Assembly (NCBI RefSeq): GCF_037137075.1
Contig: NZ_JBBBNV010000009.1
Coordinates: forward strand, 106,170 to 170,169
DNA from: JBBBNV01 sp037137075
GTDB taxonomy: Bacteria > Bacillota > Bacilli > Paenibacillales > NBRC-103111
Direction of reading: 5' to 3'
Length of the DNA: 64,000 nucleotides
Part shown: piece by piece, positions 25,751-34,973 of the stretch
Layout of the letters: each line of letters opens with the position of its first letter
Position numbering within the stretch: position 1 is the stretch's first letter
The notes under the pieces: model-generated
What the model was told of the DNA's origin: nothing
Seen by the model: the letters and a program-made list of their open reading frames with translations, nothing else
The model's database searches: none
Made by a program: the position numbers and the translations under genes

Positions 25751-26932
25751 CTATCCAATCCCGTTGTCACGGAAAAACCGGCCGATACGCTGCGCCGCCT
25801 CTACAAGCTTCTCTTCCTCCTGCACCAGCGCGATCCGTACGTACCCTTCTCCGCTTGGTCCGAACGCATCGCCCGGAATGACCACAACGCCCGCTTGCAT
25901 GAGCATTTCCCGGGAAATTTGCCGGGAGGTCCAGCCGGAAGGCACCCTGGCCCACAGAAACATCGTCGCTTTAGGCTTCGGAACATTCCATCCGGCCTCC
26001 GCAAGCGCGGCAATCATGACATCCCTGCGCCGTTCATATAAGGAGCCCACCTGAACAGGCTGCTCCATATCTTCCTCCAATGCAGCAATCCCGGCCTCCT
26101 GCACTGCGTTAAACACGCCGTAATCAATGTTCGATTTCAGAACGCGAAGCGCCTTCACCGCGTCCTTCTGCCCGACCATAAATGCAATTCGGCAGCCCGC
26201 CATGTTGAAGCTTTTGGATAAGGAGTGGAATTCCACGGCGATATCCTTCGCGCCCTCAATCTCAAAAATGCTAATCGGACGGAACCCGTCAAAGGCCATT
26301 TCCGAATAGGCCATATCATGCACAATTAGCAGCCGGTGCTTCCGGGCAAAGGCTACCAGCCGCTCGAAAAATTCCCGCTCCGCCACCGCAGCCAGCGGAT
26401 TACTGGGATAATTCAGCAGGATGAACTTGGCCTGGTCCGCCACCTCCTGCGGAATTTCGTCAAGCCTCGGCAGGAAGCCGTTCGGCTCTGTCAGCGGCAT
26501 AAAATAAGGCTGCACTCCTGCCAGCTCCAGGCTGGCGGCGTAAATGGGGTAGCCCGGGTCCGGCACCAGCGCCAGATCGCCGGGATCGGTAATCGACAGT
26601 GCCAGATGTGACAGGCCGTCCTGAGAGCCCATAAGCGCAACGATTTCCTCCGCCGGGTCGAGCGCGACGCCGAACCGGTGCGTAAACCAGCGCGCCACCG
26701 TCTCACGGAATGCCTGACTTCCTTCGGAGGACGGATAGCCGTACACATCCGGCCGCTGTACGGCTTGCGCCAGAGCGGCCATAACCCGCGCCGAGGGCGG
26801 CCGATCCGGACTTCCGATGCCAAGATCAATGACCTCAAGACCGCGAGCGGCGGCTTCATTTTTCCATGCCCCCACTTCCGCAAATATTGCCGAGCCTAGC
26901 CGGCCTAAGCGCTGTGAACCACTGATGAACAT
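25751..26932 (-). CDS. PLP-dependent aminotransferase, class I/II
   Basis: 393 aa fold-type I aminotransferase close to LL-diaminopimelate aminotransferase-like enzymes. Motifs: DLGIGSPDRPPS, the PxGY segment LVPDPGYPIYAASLE, LLNYPSNPLAAVA, the PLP lysine in FHSLSKSFNMAGCRIAF and the C-terminal arginine region YVRIALVQEEEKL. ATG at 26932 follows AGAGGGAAG; the frame is open upstream without a start site. Substrate not determinable; not part of a lysine operon here. Confidence 0.88.
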   Translation of the reverse strand: MFISGSQRLGRLGSAIFAEVGAWKNEAAARGLEVIDLGIGSPDRPPSARVMAALAQAVQRPDVYGYPSSEGSQAFRETVARWFTHRFGVALDPAEEIVALMGSQDGLSHLALSITDPGDLALVPDPGYPIYAASLELAGVQPYFMPLTEPNGFLPRLDEIPQEVADQAKFILLNYPSNPLAAVAEREFFERLVAFARKHRLLIVHDMAYSEMAFDGFRPISIFEIEGAKDIAVEFHSLSKSFNMAGCRIAFMVGQKDAVKALRVLKSNIDYGVFNAVQEAGIAALEEDMEQPVQVGSLYERRRDVMIAALAEAGWNVPKPKATMFLWARVPSGWTSRQISREMLMQAGVVVIPGDAFGPSGEGYVRIALVQEEEKLVEAAQRIGRFFRDNGIG

Positions 26933-27072
26933 GCTTGCTTCCCTCTTTTGCCGTGAAAATTCAATTTTACCGCGTTCATCGTATTTCCTGAACTGTAATG
27001 CAGCGCCTGCTACTGCTACAGCGCCAGCTACAGCCCTAAAGGCTGCCGGAACGATAAAAAGGCTGATAGCAC

Positions 27073-28146
27073 CTACATCTGGCCGATTAAGCTGCTTACA
27101 AGCGGGCGAAGGCCCAGCATCACGTACACCAGCAAGACCGCCAAGCCGAAGTAGGCTGTCCCGTACACCCAGCGCGCCCACGTAGGAACGTCAAAGTACC
27201 GGTCGTTCTCGTACAGCTCCAGTTCAAGCTCATAATGCACGACAATATGCGTCGGATTGTCCTGCGGCAGCCTGCGTACTGCTGTCACCTGCGCTTTTCG
27301 CACGATGGACTGGAATTGCAGTGATTTTTTGGCGTGCAGGCCGAGTCCTTCCCAGCGCAGCTCCACATGCTGCAGGTTGTCCTCGATTGTGGTATAGGTC
27401 GTAAACGGCAGCTCCCGCTTATGCTCCTCGCCCGGAATAATCATGCCCTGCTGCAGCAGCTCCTCGATCGGAAGCTCCACCTGATCGGCCAGCTTGTACG
27501 GCTTGCCGTTCCGCCGCCCGCGCACATATTTGTTGTACAAATCCCAGGCGAACATCGCCCAAATAATGAAAAAGATAATGCTCCGCAAATAAATGATAAC
27601 CGCCAAGCCGCCCACAAGACCAACCAGCCAGAGCCAGCGAGTCACAGCGGTCACAATCCGGCCCCCGTCCAGGGGATGAACCGGCAGCAGGTTAATCAAA
27701 TTGAGGAAAATCCCCAGATTTCCGATAACGATGAGCACCGGAATATTCCCGTACCACCCGATCACGATAGCCAGAAGCGCTCCTGCGGAGCCCAGCACCG
27801 GACCGCCGATGGCGACAAAAGCCTCTGTCAGCGCATCCTTCGGATGACGCTTCATATTAATCAGCGCGCCGAGAAACGGGATAAAAATAGGCGCTGAAGC
27901 AGGCAGGCCCTTCATTCTGGCGGCGATCACGTGCCCCAGCTCATGAATCAGAAGCATGACCACGATGCCGACCGCCATCTGCCATGGGGCAATAATCGTG
28001 TAGGCCCACACCGAGATCGCCATGCTGATGAGCACACCGCCGAATTTGCCGAGCTTCAGCAGGGGCAGAATGACCTTCGCCTTCGACAGCAAAAAAACGA
28101 GTGCCGCCCCGACGGCCCACCATGCATTTTTCTTTTTCGCCTTCAT
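27073..28146 (-). CDS. Site-2 protease family (M50) membrane metalloprotease
   Basis: 357 aa integral membrane protein. The zinc site HELGH at residues 68-72 sits in a membrane segment (AVGIVVMLLIHELGHVIAAR) and the third ligand motif is NLLPVHPLDGGRI. Further membrane helices follow, then a soluble beta-rich region of about 120 aa and a last C-terminal helix. M50 proteases cut substrates within the membrane, often anti-sigma factors; the target is unknown. GGGGGGAT precedes the ATG at 28146. Confidence 0.88.
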   Translation of the reverse strand: MKAKKKNAWWAVGAALVFLLSKAKVILPLLKLGKFGGVLISMAISVWAYTIIAPWQMAVGIVVMLLIHELGHVIAARMKGLPASAPIFIPFLGALINMKRHPKDALTEAFVAIGGPVLGSAGALLAIVIGWYGNIPVLIVIGNLGIFLNLINLLPVHPLDGGRIVTAVTRWLWLVGLVGGLAVIIYLRSIIFFIIWAMFAWDLYNKYVRGRRNGKPYKLADQVELPIEELLQQGMIIPGEEHKRELPFTTYTTIEDNLQHVELRWEGLGLHAKKSLQFQSIVRKAQVTAVRRLPQDNPTHIVVHYELELELYENDRYFDVPTWARWVYGTAYFGLAVLLVYVMLGLRPLVSSLIGQM

Positions 28147-28345
28147 GGCGTATCCCCCCGTTTCTTCTTCGCTTCTTCTACGCTGTATCCGAACAGCAGG
28201 TTTCATTCCCGCCGTGTCCTTCGGCTTCAGACCTAATAAATATTCAAAAGCTCCGGGCCGGCAGCAGCGCCACAACATCCGCTTCTTGATGCTTGTCCGG
28301 TGCTTGTCCAATTCGAATAATGAACCTGTCTCTTGCCTTCTGTCC

Positions 28346-28708
28346 TTATTGGCCGCTCCAGACCGAAGTAAATTCCTCTTCCTTAAAGCCGACCGTCACC
28401 TGCGTCCCGTCCGTCACGATTGGACGCTTCACCAAACGGCCGTTGGAGGACAGCAGATCGATCTGATCCTGAACGCTCATCTGCGGAAGCTTGTCCTTTA
28501 AGTTCATTTCCTTATATACCTCGCCGGACGTGTTGAAAAACTTTTTAATATCCAATCCGCTTTTTTGCAGCAAATCCGCCAGCACGAGCGGGGACGGGGC
28601 CGCCTCGAACAAGTCAACCAGCTCCAGCTCGTAGCCTTTTTCCTTCAGCCATTTGACTGCTTTGCGGCAGGTGCCGCATTTGGGGTAATGCAGTACAGTT
28701 AATTTCAT
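28346..28708 (-). CDS. ArsC/Spx-family (YusI-like) thioredoxin-fold protein
   Basis: 120 aa. Thioredoxin-like fold with redox motif CGTC in LHYPKCGTCRKAVKWLKEKG, then ELVDLFEAAP, a KKFFNTSG segment and the typical NGRLVKRPIVTDG. This is the arsenate-reductase/Spx-related group; the CxxC active site fits the YusI-like branch rather than thioredoxin-coupled ArsC. Starts at ATG 28708 after GGGTGAGA. Stand-alone gene. Confidence 0.88.
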   Translation of the reverse strand: MKLTVLHYPKCGTCRKAVKWLKEKGYELELVDLFEAAPSPLVLADLLQKSGLDIKKFFNTSGEVYKEMNLKDKLPQMSVQDQIDLLSSNGRLVKRPIVTDGTQVTVGFKEEEFTSVWSGQ

Positions 28709-29057
28709 AACAATCTCACCCTGTCTCAAAAAGTTTAAAGCCTTCGCCAGCTTCGGCGGCGGCGTTGTTACAGCTTTCGGTGCGTGCTGCCAGTGGCGTA
28801 TAACGACAGCAGAGCGAATCATATAAAAAGCACTGGCTTAGCCGCTTTTCTGCTTCTTCAGACGTTTAAACCGTGCCGCGTAATAGCATAGCTTCCGGCT
28901 GAATAGGACTTATCCGCAGCTTCGGCCGGATTTGTTCCTTGCAGACCTGTTTCATCGTCAAATCGCCTGTAAAGGCAGCCACAATCGTTTCCCCTGCGCG
29001 GCCTTATCCCGCAAGGCTTTGTGTGTCGCACACTTGAATATGGCGGCGGTAGTACAA
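28709..29057. other. Intergenic region, about 350 bases
   Basis: No gene recognised; one inverted copy of the dispersed repeat (28778-28810). Confidence 0.6.
28778..28810 (-). repeat. Dispersed palindromic repeat, partial copy F
   Basis: On the minus strand GTCGTTATACGCCACTGG then CAGCACGCACC. Resembles copy E2 (GTCATGCTACGCCACTGCG) near 42380. Confidence 0.5.
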
Positions 29058-30044
29058 TCAAGTACAGGAACCGGCTTCAAGCCGCTGCTCCAGCCGGGCC
29101 AAATCCTCCGGCAGCGGAGCGGTGAAGCTCATGTATTCCTTCGTCATCGGATGGGCAAAAGCAAGCCGTACCGCGTGAAGCGCATGCCGATCCGCCAGCT
29201 TGTCCAGCGCCTCCCATTCGGGCGGCACCGGCTGCTGCGCGGGTACATACAGTTTATCGCCGATTAACGGATGACCGAGATGCTTCATATGCACCCGGAT
29301 TTGATGGGTCCGTCCCGTTTCCAGCCTCAGAGCAACCAGAGTGGCATGCGCATAGCGCCTCAGCACCCGGTAGTGGGTCACCGACGGGTAGCCTTCCCCC
29401 TCCGGCATTACAATACGCTCGTGCGGCGACGCCGGGTTGCGGTCAATCGGCGCATTTACGGTTCCCGCATCTGCGGAAAGCACGCCGTATACGAAGGCGG
29501 CGTATTCTTTTTCCACCAGCCCCTGCTGCATTTGCTCGGAGATGTTCTGATGAACATAGGCCGTTTTTGCAATCGCCAGTACGCCGGAGGTTTCCTGATC
29601 CAGACGATGAATCGGACGAAAACGGACCTCTTCGCCCCGCTCCAGCCAGTGATGGACAACGCCGTTGGCAATGGTTCCTGTATAGTGCCCGTGCGTCGGG
29701 TGCACTATGATTCCGGACGGCTTGGCGAGCACCAGCAAATGCTCATCCTCATACAAAATATGCAACTCCATCGGCTGCGGCAAAATATCCTCCGACTGCT
29801 CGCGCTCCATCCGCAGCTCGACGGTATCGCCCTGGCTCACCTGGACATTAATATAAACACGAGCCCCGTTCAGCATAATGCCCCGCTCCGTCAGCTTCAG
29901 GCGCGACAGCAGCTTACGGGATACACCGAGCCGCCGCTGAATAATGGTACGCAGCAGGACCCCGTCGTCCTCGGCGGGAACCTTGTACACAAGCGGCTCG
30001 TAGTAGGCCGTGCGGTCTGTTGTTACATCGGCATTCGGCTTCAT
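29058..30044 (-). CDS. RluA-family pseudouridine synthase
   Basis: 328 aa. N-terminal S4-like RNA-binding segment (LGVSRKLLSRLKLTERGIML) and the catalytic motif RPIHRLDQETSGVLAIAKT, whose Asp isomerises uridine in rRNA or tRNA; later motifs LETGRTHQIRVHMKHLGHPL are typical. Target site unknown. Its ATG overlaps the stop of the cobalamin adenosyltransferase gene (ATGA), so it is the last gene of the cobalamin transcript although functionally unrelated. Confidence 0.93.
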   Translation of the reverse strand: MKPNADVTTDRTAYYEPLVYKVPAEDDGVLLRTIIQRRLGVSRKLLSRLKLTERGIMLNGARVYINVQVSQGDTVELRMEREQSEDILPQPMELHILYEDEHLLVLAKPSGIIVHPTHGHYTGTIANGVVHHWLERGEEVRFRPIHRLDQETSGVLAIAKTAYVHQNISEQMQQGLVEKEYAAFVYGVLSADAGTVNAPIDRNPASPHERIVMPEGEGYPSVTHYRVLRRYAHATLVALRLETGRTHQIRVHMKHLGHPLIGDKLYVPAQQPVPPEWEALDKLADRHALHAVRLAFAHPMTKEYMSFTAPLPEDLARLEQRLEAGSCT

Positions 30045-30613
30045 CGTTTTCTCCGGAACACCTCGGCACTCCGGACATATTCCACGTCCGGCACGCCCGC
30101 ACGGTGATTTGCCGCCCGCGCCATCATGAAGAACAGGTCGGAGAGCCGGTTGATGTATTTCAGCACTTCCCGGTTATATTCCTGCTCGCGGCCCAGCGTT
30201 ACGATACGCCGTTCAGCCCGCCGGCAGACAGTCCGGCACACGTGCAGCGTGGAAGCAAGCAGCGTGCCGCCGGGCAAAATAAATTTTGTAATGTCGGGTG
30301 TTTCCTCGTCATACTTGTCAATCAGCTGCTCCAGATGCTCGACCATCTCGGCCTGAACCTTATACGGACGCAAGTCCTGGCGAAGCAAAGCCAGATCCGA
30401 GCCGCAGTCGAAAAGCTCATGCTGGATTTCCAGCAATTCCGCCGCCATATCGGCAAACCGCTCCTCCGCTCCGGCCAGGCAAATCGCCTGACCTACAAAG
30501 CCCTTCAGCTCATCTGTCGTGCCGTATGCCTCCACACGGATATCGTCCTTATCGACGCGTCCCCCAATGACGCCGGTTTGACCGGCATCGCCGGTGCGGG
30601 TATAGATTTTCAT
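30041..30613 (-). CDS. Cob(I)alamin adenosyltransferase, PduO/YvqK type
   Basis: 190 aa. Transfers the adenosyl group of ATP to cob(I)alamin or cobinamide. Signature N-terminus MKIYTRTGDAGQTGVIGG, then YGTTDELKGFVGQA, ITKFILPGGT, VCRRAERRIVTLG and NRLSDLFFMMARAAN. Works on the corrinoid imported by BtuFCD before the nucleotide loop is assembled. GGGAGGAAGCG precedes the ATG. Confidence 0.95.
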   Translation of the reverse strand: MKIYTRTGDAGQTGVIGGRVDKDDIRVEAYGTTDELKGFVGQAICLAGAEERFADMAAELLEIQHELFDCGSDLALLRQDLRPYKVQAEMVEHLEQLIDKYDEETPDITKFILPGGTLLASTLHVCRTVCRRAERRIVTLGREQEYNREVLKYINRLSDLFFMMARAANHRAGVPDVEYVRSAEVFRRKR

Positions 30614-30747
30614 ATCGCTTCCTCCCCGTTTGAACCGCTGATCCTATTTTTGTTTGGCCTTCCGAGCTTCTATATGCCAGGCCGTCATATTCATCATAGC
30701 GGGAGCAGGCTTGTCAGTGGAGCCCTCTTCTTGCTGCTGCATTGCCG

Positions 30748-33700
30748 CTACAATTGATGCGTTATTCCTATCATCTCATAAATCCGTTCCATCGCCAAAT
30801 GACTCCGCACATGATCCGCCAGCCGGTCGAACGCCTGCTCCCGGCGCAGCCCGAACGGCTGCACCTCCTGAAGCGGCGCCCAGCCCTTGCAGCGTCGCAG
30901 CCGATTCAGCCAGGCCCGGCGGAACACATCGTTGTGAAGAATACCGTGAATATACGTCCCCCACACCAAACCATCCCTGCTTGACGCGCCATCGGCATGG
31001 AACGGACCTTGTGCGTCCGAGCTCCCGGTGCTTGCCATAGAAGCCGGGCCATGAGAGGTCCTGCCGCCCGTTTCATCGGGTCCCCCGCTTGTATCCCCCT
31101 GCTGCCTTGTCCCGAAGGAACTCTCCTGGTAGTCCCGTCCCAAGGATTGGCCCACGCCTGCCTGACTATCCGGTGGTCCTGCAGGATCTCTGCCGTCAAC
31201 GGCGGCTTTGCCCGCTTGCGGCCCAAGCCGGGTGTCGCGGATTAGGAACGGCTGCCGGACCTCGCCTGTAAACCGTGTCCGGCCCATATGGATTTCATAG
31301 CCTTCCACCTGCACCTCACATAGGCCTGAAGCAAGCCCGGCATTCTGCGGAACATCCCCGGACCAGCCCAGGAGCGCAACATTTACAGTCCCCTGAACCC
31401 GTTCCGTCCGCTTGTCCGCATAAAATTCCGTCTCCGCCGGCAGCCACCCCAGCCCTTCCGTCTCAGTCCGGTCCGATTCGCAGCGCTCGGGGTCCAGCAG
31501 GCGTGCTCCCATCATCTGATAGCCTGCACAGATCCCGACCGCAGCGCCGCCCTCGCGCACATGCTGCTGCAGCAGCGCCTCCAGGCCCGATTCACGGAGG
31601 TACAGCAGGTCCTCGACCGTATTTTTACTCCCCGGCAAAATCACCGCATCCGGCGTTCCCCACTGCTCCGGGCTCGTAATGTACCGCATACGGACATCCG
31701 GCTCCTCCGGCAGCGGGTCAAAATCGGTAAAATTCGATAAGCGCGGCAAACGCAGCACCGCAATATCCAGCACCGCCGAAGCGCCGTCCGAACGGAAGCC
31801 TGCATCTGCGGCCGAACCGGCTCCCTGCTTGGCATCCAGCGAAGCGGAATCCTCATCCTCCAGGCCGAGATTCGGCAGGTGCGGAATTACGCCGAGCACC
31901 GGCACGCCCGTCCGGTTTTCCAGCCAGTCCAGCCCCGGCTTCAGCAATGTGACATCCCCTCGGAATTTATTAATGACAAACCCTTTTACCCTGGCCCGCT
32001 CATCAGGATTCAAGATGTCCATCGTGCCCACCAGCGAAGCGAACACTCCGCCCCGGTCAATATCCGCAACCAAAATTACCGGAGCCTCCGCCCAGGAAGC
32101 CGCTCGCATGTTCACGATATCGCGGTCCTTCAAATTAATTTCCGCCGGGCTCCCCGCTCCCTCCAGAACAACAACATCACAGCTTCCGCGCAGCCGTGCA
32201 AGCGCCTCCTGTACAATCCGACCGGCCTCAGGCAAATACTTCTCCCGATAGGATCGGGCATCGTAATCCTGCAGCGGCTTGCCGTGGACCACGACCTGGG
32301 ACACCATGTCCTTCTTCGGCTTAAGAAGAATCGGATTCATGTCCGTCGTCGCCGCAATCCCGCAAGCATCCGCCTGCATCCCCTGCGCGCGCCCGATTTC
32401 TTTGCCATCCGGGGTTACATAAGAATTAAGCGACATATTTTGAGACTTAAACGGCGCAACCCGCCAGCCATCCTGCTTCAAAATACGGCATAACGCCGTC
32501 GTCAAAATGCTTTTGCCGGCATCCGAGGAAGTGCCCTGCACCATAATCGTACGGGCCGGAACGGGTTTTGCCGGTGATGCTTCTCTAACCCCGTTCATCT
32601 CTTCGGCAGCTATGCGCCCGGACAAGTCGTTCTTCGTTTCCGCTGCAGCCGGAGATTGATGAACCGTACCGGTCTGCAGTGCGTTTGCGGCAGGTGCTGG
32701 ATCGTCCGTGCTGCCGGCAAACCCCAGCCCTGTTTCCGCCCTGTCCGTCTGCGAGGCTGCCGCCGCCTGCATCTCCACATTTAAAGCCCTCAGCGCAGCC
32801 TCCAGCTCAGCCAGCATTCGCTCATTATCTTCACGCAGCCGGATCGCCAGCCGGAACCAGGATTCATTCAAGCCCGGAAATAAGGAAGCGTCCCGAATCA
32901 AAATGCCGCGCTGGCCCATTTCGCGCTGGAGCGTCTTTACACTGCCGAAGGGCAGCTTCACCAGAACGAAATTGACCTGACCCGGCGCAACAGCCAGTCC
33001 CAGACGCTCCAGACGGCCGACCAGCCACGGGCGTTCTTCCTGAAGCCACAGCCGGGTACGGCGGGCGTATTCATGCTCCCGCAGCACGGCCGTACCGACA
33101 AGCTGAGCCAGCGTATTGACGCTCCACGGCACCTGCTGCGCCCGCAGCCTGGCGATTTGCTCCGGATGACCGACAATAAATCCGAGCCGCAGGCCCGGAA
33201 TGGCATAAAATTTCGTCATCGAGCGGATGACCATCAGGCGCGGCTGCTGCGCCGCCTCGCGCAGCAGTGTTAATTGTTCTTCGTTCGGGTAAAAATCGAG
33301 AAACGCCTCATCAATGAAGACGGAACGGTTCGGATAACGACGCAGCAGCCCGCGAATCAAATCCGGGTCCAGCGCCCGCCCCGTCGGGTTGTTCGGGTGC
33401 CCCAGGAACAGCAGCTCCGCTTCCCGCAGCGCCGCCTCCGCCGCCTCGGCCTGAAGCTCAAATCCGTCTTCCTCGCGAAGCGGAACATCAATAATCCGTG
33501 CTCCCGCCTTAAGCGCCGCTTCTTCATACTCTGAGAACGACGGGCGGGCAATCGCCGCCTTCCTCGGCGCAATAACCCGCACCGCCAAATCGATTAGCTC
33601 AGCGGCTCCGTTGCCGACCAGAATGGATTCCACCGGCAGCCCGTACGCCTGCGCCAGCGCAGCCCGCAGCTCCCTTACCGCCGGATCGGGATAACGGACC

Positions 33701-33855
33701 AATAAAGGCCCCGCTTCCCGCAAAATCTTCTCAAGGGCCGGAGGCGGCCCCAGCGGGTTCATATTGGAGCTATAATCCAAAAATCCGTTCTGCGGCCGCC
33801 CGTACAGCCCTTCGGCTGTCAGCAAATCTCCGCCGTGTCCGTATTGCTCCAGCAT
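30748..33855 (-). CDS. cobQ: Fusion: threonine-phosphate decarboxylase (CobD) - cobyric acid synthase (CobQ)
   Basis: 1035 aa, two enzymes in one frame. Residues 1 to about 365 are a PLP decarboxylase/HisC-like fold: DYSSNMNPLGPP, LGHPNNPTGRALD, PLP lysine in MTKFYAIPGLRLGFIVGH. CobD makes aminopropanol phosphate. An Ala/Thr-rich linker of about 65 aa follows. From about residue 430 it is CobQ: P-loop MVQGTSSDAGKSILTTALCR, FKSQNMSLNSYVT, EGAGSPAEINLKDRDIVNM, glutaminase Cys in VGICAGYQMMGARL and His in GTYIHGILHND. A low-complexity Gly/Ser/Asp insert of about 80 aa interrupts the glutaminase domain near its end. CobQ usually has about 500 aa and CobD about 360. Confidence 0.9.
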   Translation of the reverse strand: MLEQYGHGGDLLTAEGLYGRPQNGFLDYSSNMNPLGPPPALEKILREAGPLLVRYPDPAVRELRAALAQAYGLPVESILVGNGAAELIDLAVRVIAPRKAAIARPSFSEYEEAALKAGARIIDVPLREEDGFELQAEAAEAALREAELLFLGHPNNPTGRALDPDLIRGLLRRYPNRSVFIDEAFLDFYPNEEQLTLLREAAQQPRLMVIRSMTKFYAIPGLRLGFIVGHPEQIARLRAQQVPWSVNTLAQLVGTAVLREHEYARRTRLWLQEERPWLVGRLERLGLAVAPGQVNFVLVKLPFGSVKTLQREMGQRGILIRDASLFPGLNESWFRLAIRLREDNERMLAELEAALRALNVEMQAAAASQTDRAETGLGFAGSTDDPAPAANALQTGTVHQSPAAAETKNDLSGRIAAEEMNGVREASPAKPVPARTIMVQGTSSDAGKSILTTALCRILKQDGWRVAPFKSQNMSLNSYVTPDGKEIGRAQGMQADACGIAATTDMNPILLKPKKDMVSQVVVHGKPLQDYDARSYREKYLPEAGRIVQEALARLRGSCDVVVLEGAGSPAEINLKDRDIVNMRAASWAEAPVILVADIDRGGVFASLVGTMDILNPDERARVKGFVINKFRGDVTLLKPGLDWLENRTGVPVLGVIPHLPNLGLEDEDSASLDAKQGAGSAADAGFRSDGASAVLDIAVLRLPRLSNFTDFDPLPEEPDVRMRYITSPEQWGTPDAVILPGSKNTVEDLLYLRESGLEALLQQHVREGGAAVGICAGYQMMGARLLDPERCESDRTETEGLGWLPAETEFYADKRTERVQGTVNVALLGWSGDVPQNAGLASGLCEVQVEGYEIHMGRTRFTGEVRQPFLIRDTRLGPQAGKAAVDGRDPAGPPDSQAGVGQSLGRDYQESSFGTRQQGDTSGGPDETGGRTSHGPASMASTGSSDAQGPFHADGASSRDGLVWGTYIHGILHNDVFRRAWLNRLRRCKGWAPLQEVQPFGLRREQAFDRLADHVRSHLAMERIYEMIGITHQL

Positions 33856-33983
33856 CGGCAGCCTCCCCTTCTTATCTCAAAATAAACCTCAAACACCATT
33901 TCTTTTCATCCTGATTATGCGGGCTTCACGCAGCGTTCACTTCTACTAGCGCGTTCATCCGCTTCCGTTGCCTGATTGAAGCG

Positions 33984-34973
33984 TTAGATGCTCCAGGCCT
34001 GCGTCCAGCAGAGCACGACTGCCAGCAGCACAGCCTCTACAAGCTCGTTAATGGCCCCGTAGGTATCTCCCGTTTGTCCGCCCAGCTTGCGGGCAATAAC
34101 GGCGGCGGTACCGATCGCGCACAATGCGCCAACAGCGGGCAAGCCCAGGAATAAAACCAATGCCGCAGTCCCTGCGGCTTCCGATCGCAGATCGTGCAGC
34201 CCCCCGCCCGGGTCCGCAGCAAAGCCCAGGGGCCAGAGAAGTGCTGCGCTCAAGACAGCGGCAAGCACCGTCGCTGCGGCGGCATAACGGAGCGGTATAC
34301 CGGCAAGCAGCCCCCCGAGTCCGCCTTCAGCCCGTGCATACGGCCAGCCTGTAATCGCCCATACCATGAAGCAGCGGCTCCATAAGGGGATCAGCGCCAG
34401 CGCCACAGCAGCGGAGGGGCTTGCCGGGAGCAGGGCGGACAGCAGCGAGATTTTCCACAACACCATAAACACACACGTGATTACGCCCATCGCTCCAACA
34501 CGGCTGTCCTTCATAATTTCGAGCCTGCGCTCCCGGCTGCGGTGGCTGAACAGCCCGTCCGCCGTATCCATCAGCCCGTCCAGATGGAGCGCTCCGCTAA
34601 GCGCCGTCCATAAGCCCGCGAGCAATACGGCAGCGGGAAGGGGAGGCAGCAGCCGGGAGCCGGCATAGCTGCAAGCCGCCAGCAGCAGGCCGATTGCCAG
34701 GCCGACCAACGGGTAAAATACGACACTGCGGCGAAACGCCTGCTCCGAATAAGGCGCTGGAAAAGGCCAGGGGAGCCGGGTCAAAAATTTGAACGCCCCG
34801 CCCATCGCGGCAAGCCACAGCTTAAGCGAGCTGGCGGGCACATCGCCGTCGTGATGCCCTGCCTTTGGAGCATTCGGCTGCGACTGAACGTCCCCGGCCT
34901 GCTGCTCACCGCCTGCCGCCTGTTCTCCCGGTTGATCGCGTTTTTCGTCGTTGTTTATTGAAGCAGCAGCCAT
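33984..34973 (-). CDS. cobS: Adenosylcobinamide-GDP ribazoletransferase (cobalamin synthase)
   Basis: 329 aa membrane enzyme joining adenosylcobinamide-GDP and alpha-ribazole (phosphate). Typical start of the core FKFLTRLPWPFPAPYSEQAF, the active-site motif HLDGLMDTADGLFSHRSRERRLEIMKDSRVG (shown here in pieces: HLDGLMDTADGL and MKDSRVGAMG), and several Ala/Leu helices. The first about 60 residues are a hydrophilic Gln/Gly/Asp-rich extension not typical for CobS. ATG at 34973 is preferred to 34985, which abuts GGGAGG. Overlaps the end of cbiB by 19 bases. Confidence 0.93.
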   Translation of the reverse strand: MAAASINNDEKRDQPGEQAAGGEQQAGDVQSQPNAPKAGHHDGDVPASSLKLWLAAMGGAFKFLTRLPWPFPAPYSEQAFRRSVVFYPLVGLAIGLLLAACSYAGSRLLPPLPAAVLLAGLWTALSGALHLDGLMDTADGLFSHRSRERRLEIMKDSRVGAMGVITCVFMVLWKISLLSALLPASPSAAVALALIPLWSRCFMVWAITGWPYARAEGGLGGLLAGIPLRYAAAATVLAAVLSAALLWPLGFAADPGGGLHDLRSEAAGTAALVLFLGLPAVGALCAIGTAAVIARKLGGQTGDTYGAINELVEAVLLAVVLCWTQAWSI

